Shown here one piece after another: positions 1-5,428 of a stretch of DNA of 5,428 nucleotides (position 1 is its first letter; the number at the start of each line of letters is the position of its first letter). Origin of the DNA: Candidatus Heimdallarchaeota archaeon (GTDB lineage Archaea; Asgardarchaeota; Heimdallarchaeia; Hodarchaeales; LC-3); NCBI GenBank assembly GCA_027364495.1, contig DAHXPE010000263.1:1-5428 (forward strand), written 5' to 3'. The notes beneath the pieces were generated by a model. It did not search any database. It was not told the DNA's origin and worked only from the letters and a program-made list of their open reading frames with translations. A program made the position numbers and the translations under genes.

Positions 1-564
1 CAATTCAATATTCTCTCTACGTTGAAGTATTTTATTATATACATCACGATAATCCATTACCAGCGCCGTAACAGTTTTAATATTACTGAATTTAAGAGCT
101 ATAACTCTTCTTAGACCTTCAACAACGAAATAATCATTTTCCGTAATTTTTGCTAAAATAATATTGGAAGGTAAAATAACATTCTCATTATTATTTGGAT
201 TGTTTTGAACCCATTGCCAAACTTTACGGAATCTTTTGTTGACAAACTCACGCTTAGGGTGAAAATCAGAATCAATTAAGTGATAATCAGAAATTGTACC
301 TTTAATCTTATTTAAATTAATAGTTTCTTTTATAAAGGTGGATTTTTCATTGAATTGAATTCTAATATTAAAAGGTGGTTGTAAACCGTGACCAGATTCT
401 GCAATAGGAATTACTGGTGGAAATTTTTTCAACTCTTCTTCTGAATTAATATCATTTATTTTACCTAAATTAGAAATACCTTTGGATGATTCAACATCAG
501 CAATTTCGCTTTTAATTGCCTTCACTCTTTCATATTTTGAATTTTTTTTAATATTTAAAGTCAT
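1..564 (-). CDS. ParB/sulfiredoxin-fold domain protein, N-terminal part (runs off left edge)
   Basis: I translated this frame by hand: 188 codons, open to the window edge, so the C-terminus is missing. Residues 1-60 are polar and low in complexity (KK, EEE, many S/N) and probably form a flexible tail. Residues 80-173 resemble a ParB-like family in which a 'I-x-G-T/S ... D-x-D-F-x-P' segment (here KIKGTISDYH, then DSDFHPKR) precedes a basic helix (KRFRKVWQWV). A ParB box follows, YFVVEGLRRVIALK at about 145-158, then strand TVTALVMDY. In ParB and sulfiredoxin folds this GxxRR/GxHR loop binds nucleotide or phosphate. Here it reads GLRR, closer to ParB GERR than to the DGHHR of many family members. 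The ATG directly follows an in-frame TAA, so it is the first possible start; no clear Shine-Dalgarno site is seen. It lies 492 bp after purD and is probably transcribed separately. The fold is fairly secure; the role (DNA binding, nuclease, CTPase or other) is not known. Confidence 0.6.
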   Translation of the reverse strand, partial: MTLNIKKNSKYERVKAIKSEIADVESSKGISNLGKINDINSEEELKKFPPVIPIAESGHGLQPPFNIRIQFNEKSTFIKETINLNKIKGTISDYHLIDSDFHPKREFVNKRFRKVWQWVQNNPNNNENVILPSNIILAKITENDYFVVEGLRRVIALKFSNIKTVTALVMDYRDVYNKILQRRENIEL

Positions 565-898
565 TTAATATCATCAATAAATCATCGACGAAAAATAACC
601 TTTATTTAGGGAATAAAGATTTTTTTAATCGAGATCAAACTATTTCATGCATTAATACTTCTTATTTTAATTTAAACTTACAAATATTATTAAGAATAAT
701 TCCAGTTTAATCATATAGCTTTTCTTTTTCCCAATTATAGTAGGTTTTTTTTTTTTAAATATCTTTTGATAGTCATAAACTTTTTTTAGTAGAATAAATA
801 TTTTAATTTAAGAATTCGACATGTTTTGGTCTTGAATAAAACCAAATATGCGTTAAAAGTCAGGAATTAACTAAAAGTTTGCTAATTAATTCTTGGTT

Positions 899-938
899 GA
901 TTAAGAATAAATAAATTTTTATTTTACAATTCTTAATC
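899..938. repeat. 10-bp perfect inverted repeat, 20-base loop
   Basis: GATTAAGAAT at 899-908 is the exact reverse complement of 929-938. The loop can pair further (909-915 with 918-924), giving a possible longer AT-only hairpin. No U-run follows it on either strand, so it does not look like a terminator. It could be a regulatory dyad or chance in AT-rich DNA. Confidence 0.35.
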
Positions 939-1023
939 TCAAAATAATCTCATTTAACTGTATTATAAATTAAAATTATAAGTAAATTTCTAGTTTATAG
1001 GTGTCATTCAAATTTTAATGTGC

Positions 1024-1048
1024 AAAAAAATCATTTTAATGAAAAAAA
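1024..1048 (-). terminator. archaeal-type oligo-U terminator after purD
   Basis: On the minus strand two runs of seven T (1048-1042 and 1030-1024) follow the purD stop codon by 8 and 26 bases. Archaeal RNA polymerase terminates at such U-runs without needing a hairpin. No comparable run lies between korB and purD. Confidence 0.55.
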
Positions 1049-1056
1049 GATTATTT

Positions 1057-2286
1057 TTAAGATCCAATTTCTTCAGACCAAGTAAGTTCTCCTTTTACTT
1101 TAGGTGCAATATCGAAAAGTTTTTTCCTCACTTCTTCTATGCTTGAATTATGTGAAAAAAGAGCTATGGATCTTTTATGAATGGTTCTTATTTCTCCATT
1201 TGGTTTTTCTTGGTATACTGCACCAAAAAAGTAATCAACATCCTCTGGAAGTTTTGGAATCTCAATTACTGAATCTTTAATTGGATTATTAGATAAGAAT
1301 CCTTTGGGAACTAAATATAATGACATAGTAGATTCTCCAGTTTTAAATGAAGGTGTTCCCATGTTATTTTGAGTCATGTTGTAAAATAAATCTACAGGAT
1401 TATCCTTTAATAAATATAAAACATTTAATGCTTCTGGATCACCAAATCGACAGTTATATTCAATAAGTTTAATGTCATTTTCGGTTTTAATAAACTGGCC
1501 ATACAAAATACCTTGGTACATGACGCCGTATTCTTCATACATAGCTCGAAATGAATTACGGATGATGTTTCTTGCATGTTCAATATCATTTTTAGTAATG
1601 CCAGGATAATCATGGCTAGGAGCACTAACTGAACCTAAACTATGTCTGATAGTTGGTGTTCGGTAATCATGGACTAGAGGCATAGGTTCAATACGCGATC
1701 CATCACAAAAAGCTTGTACCGTAAATTCTGTTCCTTTTAGATATTCCTCAACAATAAATTGTTTATCTTCCTGAAGGATTTCTTTGGCATAGTTAATAAT
1801 TTCATCATGTGATTGTAGATGAATACCTTGAATTTTAACTCCAATTCCACCAGTCAACCCATCAGGTTTAATAACTACTCTATCAATTAATTTAAGAGCA
1901 ACCTCGAGTTCTTCAATTGACTTACAAACATAATAGTGGGGATTGGCATCAGGTTGGTGACGATCAACGAGTTTTCGAGCAAAAATTTTTGATGTTTCAA
2001 GTTGTGCTGCGGCTCTGGATGGTCCCACGACACCTATATGAAGAGTTTGCAGATAATCAGACATTCCAAGAGCTAATGGCTTTTCTGGGCCAATAACAGC
2101 AAAATCAACATCAAATTGGAGGAGATTGTCAAAATCAGTGAAGTTACCAATGACATATTTTTTAGATAATTTTGCGATACCTGGGTTCATGTGTTTCATA
2201 AAAGAATATAGTTCTGCCCCACCATCGACCAAATACTTAGCTAGTGCATGTTCACGTGCGCCGTTCCCGACCAATAGTACTTTCAT
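1057..2286 (-). CDS. purD: phosphoribosylamine-glycine ligase (GAR synthetase), archaeal type
   Basis: This 409-residue ATP-grasp enzyme joins glycine to 5-phosphoribosylamine using ATP in cytosolic purine synthesis. The N domain starts with GNGAREHA (7-14) and has GPEKPL (66-71). GPSRAAAQLETSK (88-100), VIKPDG (138-143) and EEYLKGTEF (180-188) mark the ATP-grasp domain. IEYNCRFGDPEA (275-286) carries the metal-binding Glu and Asn, and the C-terminal domain (about 320-409) ends in EEIGS, like the usual DIG end. ELYSFMKHMNPG resembles methanogen PurD. The ATG at 2286 is chosen because GGAG sits 6 bases ahead; a TTG at 2298 overlaps that site. Two oddities: the glycine loop reads GGIGVK where GGKGV is usual, and the normal GPNTGGMGSYS region is replaced by a shorter, divergent stretch at 207-223. 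The family is secure; full PurD activity is likely but not certain. Confidence 0.9.
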   Translation of the reverse strand: MKVLLVGNGAREHALAKYLVDGGAELYSFMKHMNPGIAKLSKKYVIGNFTDFDNLLQFDVDFAVIGPEKPLALGMSDYLQTLHIGVVGPSRAAAQLETSKIFARKLVDRHQPDANPHYYVCKSIEELEVALKLIDRVVIKPDGLTGGIGVKIQGIHLQSHDEIINYAKEILQEDKQFIVEEYLKGTEFTVQAFCDGSRIEPMPLVHDYRTPTIRHSLGSVSAPSHDYPGITKNDIEHARNIIRNSFRAMYEEYGVMYQGILYGQFIKTENDIKLIEYNCRFGDPEALNVLYLLKDNPVDLFYNMTQNNMGTPSFKTGESTMSLYLVPKGFLSNNPIKDSVIEIPKLPEDVDYFFGAVYQEKPNGEIRTIHKRSIALFSHNSSIEEVRKKLFDIAPKVKGELTWSEEIGS

Positions 2287-2292
2287 TAAAAT

Positions 2293-2296
2293 CTCC
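2293..2296 (-). promoter_or_regulatory. purD ribosome binding site (GGAG)
   Basis: GGAG lies six bases before the ATG at 2286. The in-frame TTG at 2298 shares its last base with this site, so the site fixes the start at the ATG and excludes the longer 413-residue form. Confidence 0.75.
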
Positions 2297-2329
2297 AATT
2301 AAAAGTTGTTAATTAACCATTATAATGCT

Positions 2330-2337
2330 TTATATAA
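2330..2337 (-). promoter_or_regulatory. candidate TATA box for purD
   Basis: TTATATAA sits about 47 bases ahead of the purD ATG. Archaeal initiation about 25 bases downstream would fall near 2308, leaving a leader of about 22 bases that contains the GGAG site. This geometry is plausible. The AT-rich background lowers certainty, and no clear BRE element is seen. With no U-run after korB, read-through from korB is also possible. Confidence 0.4.
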
Positions 2338-2409
2338 CTTAGATTTAGATAATTTAAAAGATTGATTATTATTTTTACTAAATTAGTCTTAATTTTAAAA
2401 TTTATTTTT

Positions 2410-3276
2410 TTATTTAAAGGATTCTACAATGTCCTGACAAATTTTTTGAGTTTGATTTCTGGTAATTGGATGTTCTAAAATTTTATAGATTTCTTCATAT
2501 TTTTCTGATAATTTTTTGTAAAATAGACCAATAGGTATTTTATCACCCCATTCTAGTCCTTTACTAAAAGCTGCTGCAACATCAGACGTATTATGACCCG
2601 TTTCATTAAGATTATACACTCGTTCCTTAAACCAGGGGTATGTATTTAACCGATTAAAAGTAACACAAGGACTTAGGACATCAATAAATGCAAAACCAGG
2701 GAAATTTATACCGTCTTGTATTAATTCTTCTAATTGATGAGTCCTTCCGGAGAATCCGCGTGCGACAAAATTAGCCCCAGCTCCTAATGCCAATGTTATT
2801 GGATTAATCGGGTTATCAAGGACTCCAGGTTCTGGAGTTGTAACAGTTATATGATGAAGTGAAGTGGTTGGAGATGGTTGACCCAAAGTTAAACCGTAGA
2901 TCTGATTATTCATAACCAAATAGGTCAGATCAATATCTCGTCTAATGGTTTGAATGAAATGATTAAGACCAATTCCATACCCATCACCATCACCACCAAC
3001 AGCAATGACTTTTAAGTCAGGATTCACAGATTTAATTGCTAATGCTGCTGGTAATGCACGTCCATGTACAGTATGGTATCCATAAGCTGTAGCAAAATGT
3101 GGGAAATTTGAACTACAACCTATTCCTGAAACAATAACAACATCATGAGGGTCAAAACCAAGTTTTTCTAGGGTCTTGACTGTAGATGCCAATAACCCAT
3201 AATCTCCACAACCTGGACACCAATTTGGTGAAACACTACCTTTGAAGGACATAGCTTCAGTCACTTGACTAGTCAT
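2410..3276 (-). CDS. korB: 2-oxoacid:ferredoxin oxidoreductase, beta subunit
   Basis: This 288-residue subunit binds thiamine diphosphate and one [4Fe-4S] cluster and passes electrons from 2-oxoacid oxidation to ferredoxin. WCPGCGD gives C20 and C23, GIGCSS gives C54, and SPCVTFN gives C204; their spacing matches the four cluster ligands of the Sulfolobus enzyme. GDGDGYGIG (95-103) and NNQIYGLT (123-130) form the diphosphate and metal site, and HGRALP (71-76) is also conserved. ATG at 3276 is preferred: GGAGG lies 10 bases upstream, while the TTG at 3285 would be only one base from it. The start overlaps the korA stop by one base (TAATG), which suggests translational coupling and equal output of both subunits. 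Position 57, where the Sulfolobus enzyme has Lys49, is Asn, and the Lys of YGLTKGQ is Leu131, so the preferred substrate (2-oxoglutarate, pyruvate or broad) is uncertain. Confidence 0.92.
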   Translation of the reverse strand: MTSQVTEAMSFKGSVSPNWCPGCGDYGLLASTVKTLEKLGFDPHDVVIVSGIGCSSNFPHFATAYGYHTVHGRALPAALAIKSVNPDLKVIAVGGDGDGYGIGLNHFIQTIRRDIDLTYLVMNNQIYGLTLGQPSPTTSLHHITVTTPEPGVLDNPINPITLALGAGANFVARGFSGRTHQLEELIQDGINFPGFAFIDVLSPCVTFNRLNTYPWFKERVYNLNETGHNTSDVAAAFSKGLEWGDKIPIGLFYKKLSEKYEEIYKILEHPITRNQTQKICQDIVESFK

Positions 3277-5156
3277 TAAAACCAAACCTCCTGTTCAATA
3301 ACTCTTTTCCTTTCTTTTATGATATTTTTAATTTTTTCTTCTATAATTACTTCTAATCTTGGAATAATTTCATTAGCAGTCGGAGTTTCTCCACTCATTA
3401 TATGAATATTTGAAAAAGGTCTCCAGTTAGTATGAATAAATAATAATTGTTCAAATTGACTGGTATGATTAACTTCAAGCATAATTCCAGTTTTTATTTT
3501 TTTCAATTCTGGAATAATTTTGTTAACAGGTAATGGATACAAATCCTTGAATGATAAAACATTCCAGGTTGCTTTTGATGTATTATTTAGTCTTAAAACA
3601 GTTTCACGACATGCTGGTTCAGTTGAACCCCAACAAAGAATAGTAAAATCTGCATTATCAGGACCAAACCATCTTGGTACATCCATTTCAGATCTAATAA
3701 AGGACATTTTCTTGAATCGTTTTTCAATCATTTGTTCATGAATGATACCTGATGATGGAAGGCCACATCGATTACCTGAGAGCGAATGTGATTCTTCATC
3801 ATGTTCTGCACCAACCAATACATGAATTGCTCCTTTAGTTCCAGGGAAAGCTCTCGGAGAAACGCCATTATCGGTCAATTTAAATCTTTTAAATGTTGGA
3901 TCTTCTTTTGTTGGACCAGTCCAAATTTTTCCTCTTTCAATTGGAACTTGGAAGTTAAATGGAGGAATAGAAACAATATCTTCACTAAGACCAAAATCAA
4001 TCAGTAAAATAACGGGTACTTGGTATTTATCAGCAATATTGAACGCTTTTATAGTCGATGTAAAACACTCTTCGACATTTCTTGGAGCTATTACACATCT
4101 GGGAAATTCACCATGACCAGCATAGATAACAGAATTCAAATCTGCTTGTTCCATTTTGGTGGGTATACCAGTGGACGGTCCAGCACGTTGGCTGATAATA
4201 ATGACAACTGGCATTTCAGTCATACCAGCAAATCCTAATCCTTCAACCATTAAACTGAAACCAGGGCCTGATGTCGCTGTCATAGCTCGTACACCAGTCC
4301 AAGATGCTGCAGTAATGCTAATTATGGCAGAAATTTCATCTTCAAGTTGCTTAACTATAATACCAAATTTTTGAGCATTTTGGGATAAATATTTTAGAAT
4401 ACTTGAAGCGGGAGTAATGGGATATTGAGCAAGAAATCCCAAACCACTAGCAACAGCCCCTACTGCCACAGCTTCGTTTCCTGATATAATTATTTGATTA
4501 TTCTTAGGCAATTGACCTTCTTGTAGATGAATTTTACTTTGAAGAACATTATAATATTTTTTAATATAGTCCTTTCCAGACTGCAAAGCTTGAATATTGA
4601 TATCAATAACTTTGCTTTTATCAGCGAAATTTTTTTGTAGTACTTCAATATAAGGTTCATTGCTTAAATTCAATAATTCTATGATTATGCCTATAACTAT
4701 CGTATTTTTGAGAATCATAAGTTTAGGATCAATTTCTTTGACTAAAGAATTGAAGGGAATGTTTAAAACAGCTATTTCTTTAGATTTTATGGCATCTGAA
4801 TATTCTTCGATAGTATCAGTGTCACTATTAATTATTAAAATGCCTTTTTTCTTCAAATCACGTAAATGAACATCAAGAGACTGATTGTTGAAAGCTATGA
4901 GAATATCGCACGTACGATCAAAATACTCAAATTTTGTTGAAGAGAATTCAGTATGATACCAGATATGACCACCTCTGATTGTGGATTGAGTTCCTGGAAA
5001 ACCAATACTAAAGTAACCAAGTTTATTTAAATATTTAGAAAAAAGTACTCCAGTAGCCTGAAGACCATCACCTGCAATACCTCCCCAACGAATTCCAATA
5101 CGTTCAATATTAGAGGGTATTATTTTAAATACAGAAAAAGTTGAATCAAAAGTCAT
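3276..5156 (-). CDS. korA: 2-oxoacid:ferredoxin oxidoreductase, fused gamma-alpha subunit
   Basis: This 626-residue chain is the large partner of KorB and is close in length to the fused Sulfolobus subunit. The gamma domain (about 20-195) has GGIAGDGLQATG near the start and STIRGGHIWYH at about 58-68. A linker precedes the alpha domain (about 225-626), which opens with SGNEAVAVGA. It carries YPITP (245-249), the motif shown in Sulfolobus to matter for catalysis, and EDE (272-274). It also has TSGPGFSLM (295-303), and QRAGPSTGIPT, whose Arg324 matches the Arg thought to hold the 2-oxoacid carboxylate. EHDEES lies near 451, followed by a slightly long loop before EKRFKK. No ferredoxin-like domain is present, so electrons must leave through the beta-subunit cluster to a free ferredoxin encoded elsewhere. 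ATG 5156 is chosen; GTG 5165, right after an in-frame TAA, is the alternative (629 residues). Neither has a Shine-Dalgarno site, which fits a leaderless or very short-leader mRNA. The first 20 start-codon bases are repeated, inverted, at the window end. Confidence 0.92.
   Translation of the reverse strand: MTFDSTFSVFKIIPSNIERIGIRWGGIAGDGLQATGVLFSKYLNKLGYFSIGFPGTQSTIRGGHIWYHTEFSSTKFEYFDRTCDILIAFNNQSLDVHLRDLKKKGILIINSDTDTIEEYSDAIKSKEIAVLNIPFNSLVKEIDPKLMILKNTIVIGIIIELLNLSNEPYIEVLQKNFADKSKVIDINIQALQSGKDYIKKYYNVLQSKIHLQEGQLPKNNQIIISGNEAVAVGAVASGLGFLAQYPITPASSILKYLSQNAQKFGIIVKQLEDEISAIISITAASWTGVRAMTATSGPGFSLMVEGLGFAGMTEMPVVIIISQRAGPSTGIPTKMEQADLNSVIYAGHGEFPRCVIAPRNVEECFTSTIKAFNIADKYQVPVILLIDFGLSEDIVSIPPFNFQVPIERGKIWTGPTKEDPTFKRFKLTDNGVSPRAFPGTKGAIHVLVGAEHDEESHSLSGNRCGLPSSGIIHEQMIEKRFKKMSFIRSEMDVPRWFGPDNADFTILCWGSTEPACRETVLRLNNTSKATWNVLSFKDLYPLPVNKIIPELKKIKTGIMLEVNHTSQFEQLLFIHTNWRPFSNIHIMSGETPTANEIIPRLEVIIEEKIKNIIKERKRVIEQEVWF
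3287..3291 (-). promoter_or_regulatory. korB ribosome binding site inside korA
   Basis: GGAGG is formed by the korA codons for Gln-Glu-Val just before its Trp-Phe-stop end, 10 bases ahead of the korB ATG. It supports ATG 3276 over TTG 3285 and fits coupled translation. Confidence 0.7.
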
Positions 5157-5183
5157 ACTTGTCACTTAGCCAATTTTGAAAAA
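5137..5183 (+). repeat. 47-bp inverted repeat, left arm (korA start region)
   Basis: This arm covers the first codons of korA and 18 bases upstream of the GTG. It is the exact reverse complement of 5382-5428. The match breaks at once at 5184 (G, where the copy predicts T) and does not resume. The spacer between arms is 198 bases. Confidence 0.95.
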
Positions 5184-5185
5184 GT

Positions 5186-5194
5186 TAAATAAAA
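5186..5194 (-). promoter_or_regulatory. candidate TATA box for korAB
   Basis: TTTTATTTA on the minus strand is centred about 25 bases before the GTG at 5165 and 34 before the ATG at 5156. That places the predicted start of transcription at or just before the start codon, consistent with the lack of a ribosome binding site. The AT-rich setting makes a chance match likely. Confidence 0.3.
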
Positions 5195-5320
5195 TTTTTA
5201 GTTTAATTTGAATCCTTTTTTTTAATGTTATACAAATGTTTGAGTTAATGTCATCCTAATAAATGTAAAAAATTAACAAATTAAAAGCCTTTAGATAGCA
5301 TGAAAGATTATAATGGACAG

Positions 5321-5368
5321 AAAAATTTTTTAATGCTTATAGTATACACAAAATTTTTTTAATGCTTA
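5321..5368. repeat. two imperfect direct repeats, 29-base period
   Basis: An A-run, a T-run and AATGCTTA occur at 5321-5339 and again at 5350-5368. The copies differ by one base in the lengths of the A-run and the T-run (A5T6 versus A4T7), and AATGCTTA recurs at exactly 29 bases. They lie 160-215 bases upstream of korA and could be regulator sites on one face of the helix, or AT-rich chance. Confidence 0.5.
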
Positions 5369-5381
5369 AAATTATAGTGAA

Positions 5382-5428
5382 TTTTTCAAAATTGGCTAAG
5401 TGACAAGTATGACTTTTGATTCAACTTT
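5382..5428 (-). repeat. 47-bp inverted repeat, right arm (window end)
   Basis: This is a perfect inverted copy of 5137-5183, still matching at the last base of the window, so its true length cannot be seen. It may be one end of an inverted duplication of korA or a fold-back join at a contig end. Confidence 0.95.
5409..5428 (+). CDS. start of an apparent second, divergent korA copy (cut by window end)
   Basis: Six codons from an ATG (M-T-F-D-S-T) plus two bases, or nine codons from a GTG at 5400, are identical to the korA start and point away from it. Only the repeat match supports this as coding. An AT-rich TATA-like stretch at 5368-5376 sits about 27 bases ahead of the GTG. If the repeat is an assembly or amplification artefact, this feature does not exist in the genome. 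Confidence 0.25.

Larger units (their letters stand above)
565..1056. other. AT-rich non-coding gap between purD and the ParB-like gene
   Basis: No credible open reading frame, tRNA or rRNA was seen on either strand in these 492 bases. The right end holds the U-rich purD terminator, and the middle holds a 10-bp inverted repeat. There is a run of 12 T at 745-756 on the plus strand with no plus-strand gene ahead of it. The octamer TTAAGAAT occurs at 690, 808 and 901, and inverted at 929-936. The promoter of the ParB-like gene should lie at the left end, but no box stands out from the AT background. Confidence 0.6.

Noticed and set aside
570..590. TGATGA-like sequences on the minus strand suggesting a C/D-box RNA
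   Set aside because: The base before TGATGA is T instead of a purine, and no D box or kink-turn pairing was found.
745..756. Run of 12 T on the plus strand as a terminator
   Set aside because: No plus-strand gene precedes it; a U-run acts only on a plus-strand transcript.
825..846. TTTGGT/ACCAAA hairpin in the gap
   Set aside because: The stem is six pairs with a 10-base loop, too weak in this AT-rich region to call.
1425..1625. 66-codon minus-strand frame
   Set aside because: It is an out-of-frame shadow inside purD, over the conserved RFGDPE region.
2287..2298. Longer purD start at TTG 2298
   Set aside because: The GGAG site overlaps the TTG, and family members begin at the MKVLLVG methionine.
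3277..3285. Longer korB start at TTG 3285
   Set aside because: It would be one base from GGAGG; the ATG at 3276 has workable spacing and overlaps the korA stop.
3520..4869. Several plus-strand open frames of about 70 codons
   Set aside because: They lie antisense within korA, whose motifs are intact throughout. They show no family resemblance and no ribosome binding sites.
5137..5428. Inverted repeats as ends of an insertion sequence
   Set aside because: The left arm lies inside the korA coding start, the 198-bp spacer has no transposase, and no target-site duplication can be seen.

Overview
This is an AT-rich window (roughly one third G+C by eye). It carries three complete genes and one partial gene, all read on the minus strand, in the transcription order korA, korB, purD, then a ParB-like gene that runs off the left edge. 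The organism is most likely an archaeon. The 2-oxoacid:ferredoxin oxidoreductase is the two-subunit type with a fused gamma-alpha chain, as in Sulfolobus. PurD resembles the methanogen-type archaeal enzyme. TATA-like boxes precede two genes, and oligo-U stretches, not a GC-rich hairpin, follow purD. An Asgard-like or other low-GC archaeal lineage is possible, but the sequence alone does not settle it.

Region by region: 1-564 is the N-terminal 188 codons of a ParB/sulfiredoxin-fold protein. 565-1056 is a non-coding AT-rich gap holding the presumed purD terminator and a long-looped inverted repeat. 1057-2286 is purD (glycinamide ribonucleotide synthetase), with a clear GGAG ribosome binding site and its own TATA candidate. 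2287-2409 is a short gap with no T5 run on the coding strand. 2410-3276 is korB and 3276-5156 is korA; they are joined by a one-base TAATG overlap, and the korB ribosome binding site lies inside the last korA codons. 5157-5428 is the korA upstream region.

KorA and KorB together should form a heterodimer that oxidatively decarboxylates a 2-oxoacid with CoA and thiamine diphosphate and passes electrons to ferredoxin. KorB keeps all four expected cluster cysteines and KorA keeps the YPITP motif. Two beta-subunit positions tied to substrate choice differ from the Sulfolobus enzyme, so the substrate is left open. PurD acts in purine synthesis and has no obvious functional link to Kor.

The most striking feature is at the right end. 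The last 47 bases are a perfect inverted copy of 5137-5183, covering the korA start codons and the bases just upstream. The window therefore ends inside what looks like a second, divergent korA start. This is either a real inverted duplication with a 198-bp spacer or a fold-back or assembly artefact at a contig end. The other notable points are an altered substrate-loop region in PurD and a degenerate ParB-type motif. I found no mobile element, CRISPR array or RNA gene, and no convincing undescribed system.
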